DNA of 6,967 nucleotides from GCA-2716945 sp964342835 (GTDB lineage Bacteria; Pseudomonadota; Gammaproteobacteria; GCA-002705445; GCA-002716945). Positions 5,879 to 6,967 of the stretch are shown one piece after another (the stretch's first letter is position 1; each line of letters opens with the position of its first letter). The notes beneath the pieces are model-generated. The model was not told the origin of the DNA. It saw only the letters and a list, made by a program, of their open reading frames with translations, and ran no database searches. The stretch is taken from assembly GCA_964342835.1 (NCBI GenBank), contig CAYFGJ010000059.1:1-6967 (forward strand), in the 5' to 3' direction. The translations under genes were made by a program, and so were the position numbers.

Positions 5879-6888
5879 TTCATTCTAGTATCTAATGATT
5901 CTCGTATGCCCTCTCCTATAAAAATTAACAACATTAATGTGCCCACAAGAACTAAAAATGTTGAAAGTGACAACCACCAAGCTTCAATATTTTCTTTACC
6001 CTGAGATAATAATTCTCCCAAGCTAGGTGTGTCAGGGGGTACTCCTAATCCTAAAAAATCTAAGCTAGTTAATATTAATATTGCGCCACTAATTCTAAAA
6101 GGTAAAAAAGTAATTATAGAAACCATGCTATTAGGTAAAATATGTTTGATGATAATCTTTGTATCTGACAATCCAAGTGTCCTTGCAGCGATTACATAAT
6201 CCATATTTCTACCTTTTAGAAATTCTGCTCTAACATAATCAGACAAACTCATCCAACCAAATAGTGAAAGTAAGATAATCAACAAGCCAATGCTTGGTTC
6301 AAATAATGATGAAAAAATTATTAAAAGGTATAATTCTGGCATTGATCCCCAAACCTCAATAAATCTTTGCAAGTAAAGATCTACTCTTCCAGCAAAATAA
6401 CCTTGTATAGCTCCAAAAAAAATCCCTATAAGTATACCAATGAAAGTTAGAACTAATGCAAATAAAACAGATAATCTAAAACCATATAATAGTCTTGCAA
6501 GAACATCTCTTCCACGATCATCTGTACCAAGATAATTATCTGAAGATGGGCTAGCAGGATTAGGAGTAGAGTTATTCAAATTAATACTTTGATAAGAATG
6601 TGGATTTAATGGAAAAATTACCCAATTATCTTCTTGATTAATTTTTTCTGTCATAAAATAACCTTTATAATCAGGTTCAGTTTCAAAATACCCACCAAAT
6701 TCTTTTTCTGTATATGTTTTAATTATTGGATAATAAATTTTGTTATCAATATTTAGAATTAATGGTTTATCATTGCTTATAAATTCTGAAAATAAACTGA
6801 TTACAAATAAAACAAGAAAAATATATAGCGAATATTTACTTCTGTTATTTGATATAAATCTTTCCCATATTTGTAAAAAATCATTCAT
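5875..6888 (-). CDS. yejE: Peptide ABC transporter permease (YejE-type)
   Basis: This is one of two inner-membrane permeases of the YejABEF importer (337 residues; E. coli about 341). The N-terminus is short and cytoplasmic, with a first membrane segment near 20-36 followed by the family phrase EFISNDKPL (35-43). A long, probably periplasmic region runs to about residue 135 and ends with LGTDDRGRDVLARLLYGFR (120-138), typical of DppC/OppC/YejE permeases. Further membrane segments are near 139-163, 183-197, 199-217, 255-280 and 306-326. The EAA coupling loop, which contacts the ATPase, is at 222-253: EFLKG, then YVIAARTLGLSD and HILPN. SLDFLGLGVPP (275-285) is another family block. The long soluble region after the first membrane segment is characteristic of YejE rather than DppC. 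The start lies 6 bases after the yejB stop, with AAGGA (6903-6907) 14 bases upstream. The end overlaps yejF by 4 bases. Confidence 0.95.
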   Translation of the reverse strand: MNDFLQIWERFISNNRSKYSLYIFLVLFVISLFSEFISNDKPLILNIDNKIYYPIIKTYTEKEFGGYFETEPDYKGYFMTEKINQEDNWVIFPLNPHSYQSINLNNSTPNPASPSSDNYLGTDDRGRDVLARLLYGFRLSVLFALVLTFIGILIGIFFGAIQGYFAGRVDLYLQRFIEVWGSMPELYLLIIFSSLFEPSIGLLIILLSLFGWMSLSDYVRAEFLKGRNMDYVIAARTLGLSDTKIIIKHILPNSMVSIITFLPFRISGAILILTSLDFLGLGVPPDTPSLGELLSQGKENIEAWWLSLSTFLVLVGTLMLLIFIGEGIRESLDTRMK

Positions 6889-6894
6889 ATATAT

Positions 6895-6967
6895 TTAAAT
6901 ATTCCTTTTTTCTTCTAATGATGAAAACTTAATCCTAGGATCTACATATATATAACTAATATCAGTT
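6895..6967 (-). CDS. yejB: Peptide ABC transporter permease, C-terminal fragment (YejB-type)
   Basis: An open frame enters from the right edge and stops at TAA (6895-6897), giving 23 residues that begin TDISYIYVDPRIKF. The VDPRI-F wording near the end is the usual C-terminus of the YejB and DppB/OppB-type permeases. Its position directly upstream of yejE, 6 bases away, fits the yejA-yejB-yejE-yejF order. The remaining two reverse frames contain early stops. The membrane domain lies outside the window. The identification rests on a short tail plus context. Confidence 0.8.
   Translation of the reverse strand, partial: TDISYIYVDPRIKFSSLEEKRNI

Noticed and set aside
1..6967. CRISPR array, insertion sequence, tRNA or prophage signature
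   Set aside because: No regularly spaced direct repeats, no transposase or integrase protein, and no tRNA-like cloverleaf were seen. Nearly every base lies in housekeeping genes or the 149-base divergent region.

Overview
The window is a tightly packed, very AT-rich stretch (about 25-30% G+C in lines sampled by eye) from what looks like a streamlined bacterial genome. Protein sequences and gene order point to the Gammaproteobacteria. S2 carries gamma/beta-type wording (HIINLEK, a DGVxxxIPGNDD block, a TKKE...PDALFVVD block). MetAP resembles E. coli Map, for example DGWTVVTRDRSLSAQYEHT. map is divergent from rpsB-tsf-frr, as in E. coli. A marine SAR86-like or similarly reduced gammaproteobacterium is a plausible guess, but the window alone cannot settle it.

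Layout, left to right. (1) A leftward translation operon, rpsB > tsf > frr (2245 down to 1; frr runs off the left edge), encodes ribosomal protein S2, elongation factor EF-Ts and ribosome recycling factor. pyrH, normally between tsf and frr, is absent; only 9 bases separate the two genes. (2) A 149-base divergent intergenic region (2246-2394) holds candidate promoters for both directions, the rpsB Shine-Dalgarno and a nested inverted repeat. (3) A rightward pair, map > dapE (2395-4301), overlaps by 4 bases and encodes methionine aminopeptidase and succinyl-diaminopimelate desuccinylase. (4) A leftward ABC importer operon, yejB > yejE > yejF (from the right edge down to 4298), encodes two permeases and a double ATPase of the YejABEF oligopeptide family. 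Only the last 23 residues of YejB are present, and yejA, if present, lies beyond the edge. dapE and yejF converge and overlap by 4 bases at their stop codons.

Functionally, the left half serves protein synthesis and N-terminal maturation: S2, EF-Ts, RRF and removal of initiator Met by Map. dapE supplies a step of lysine and meso-diaminopimelate synthesis for the cell wall. The right half imports peptides. All complete genes have intact catalytic or signature motifs. No RNA genes, mobile elements, CRISPR arrays or convincing terminators were seen. No undescribed multi-gene system was recognised. The items most worth checking are the missing pyrH, the direct map-dapE junction, and a possible RNA switch in the rpsB leader in which upstream bases could mask the Shine-Dalgarno.
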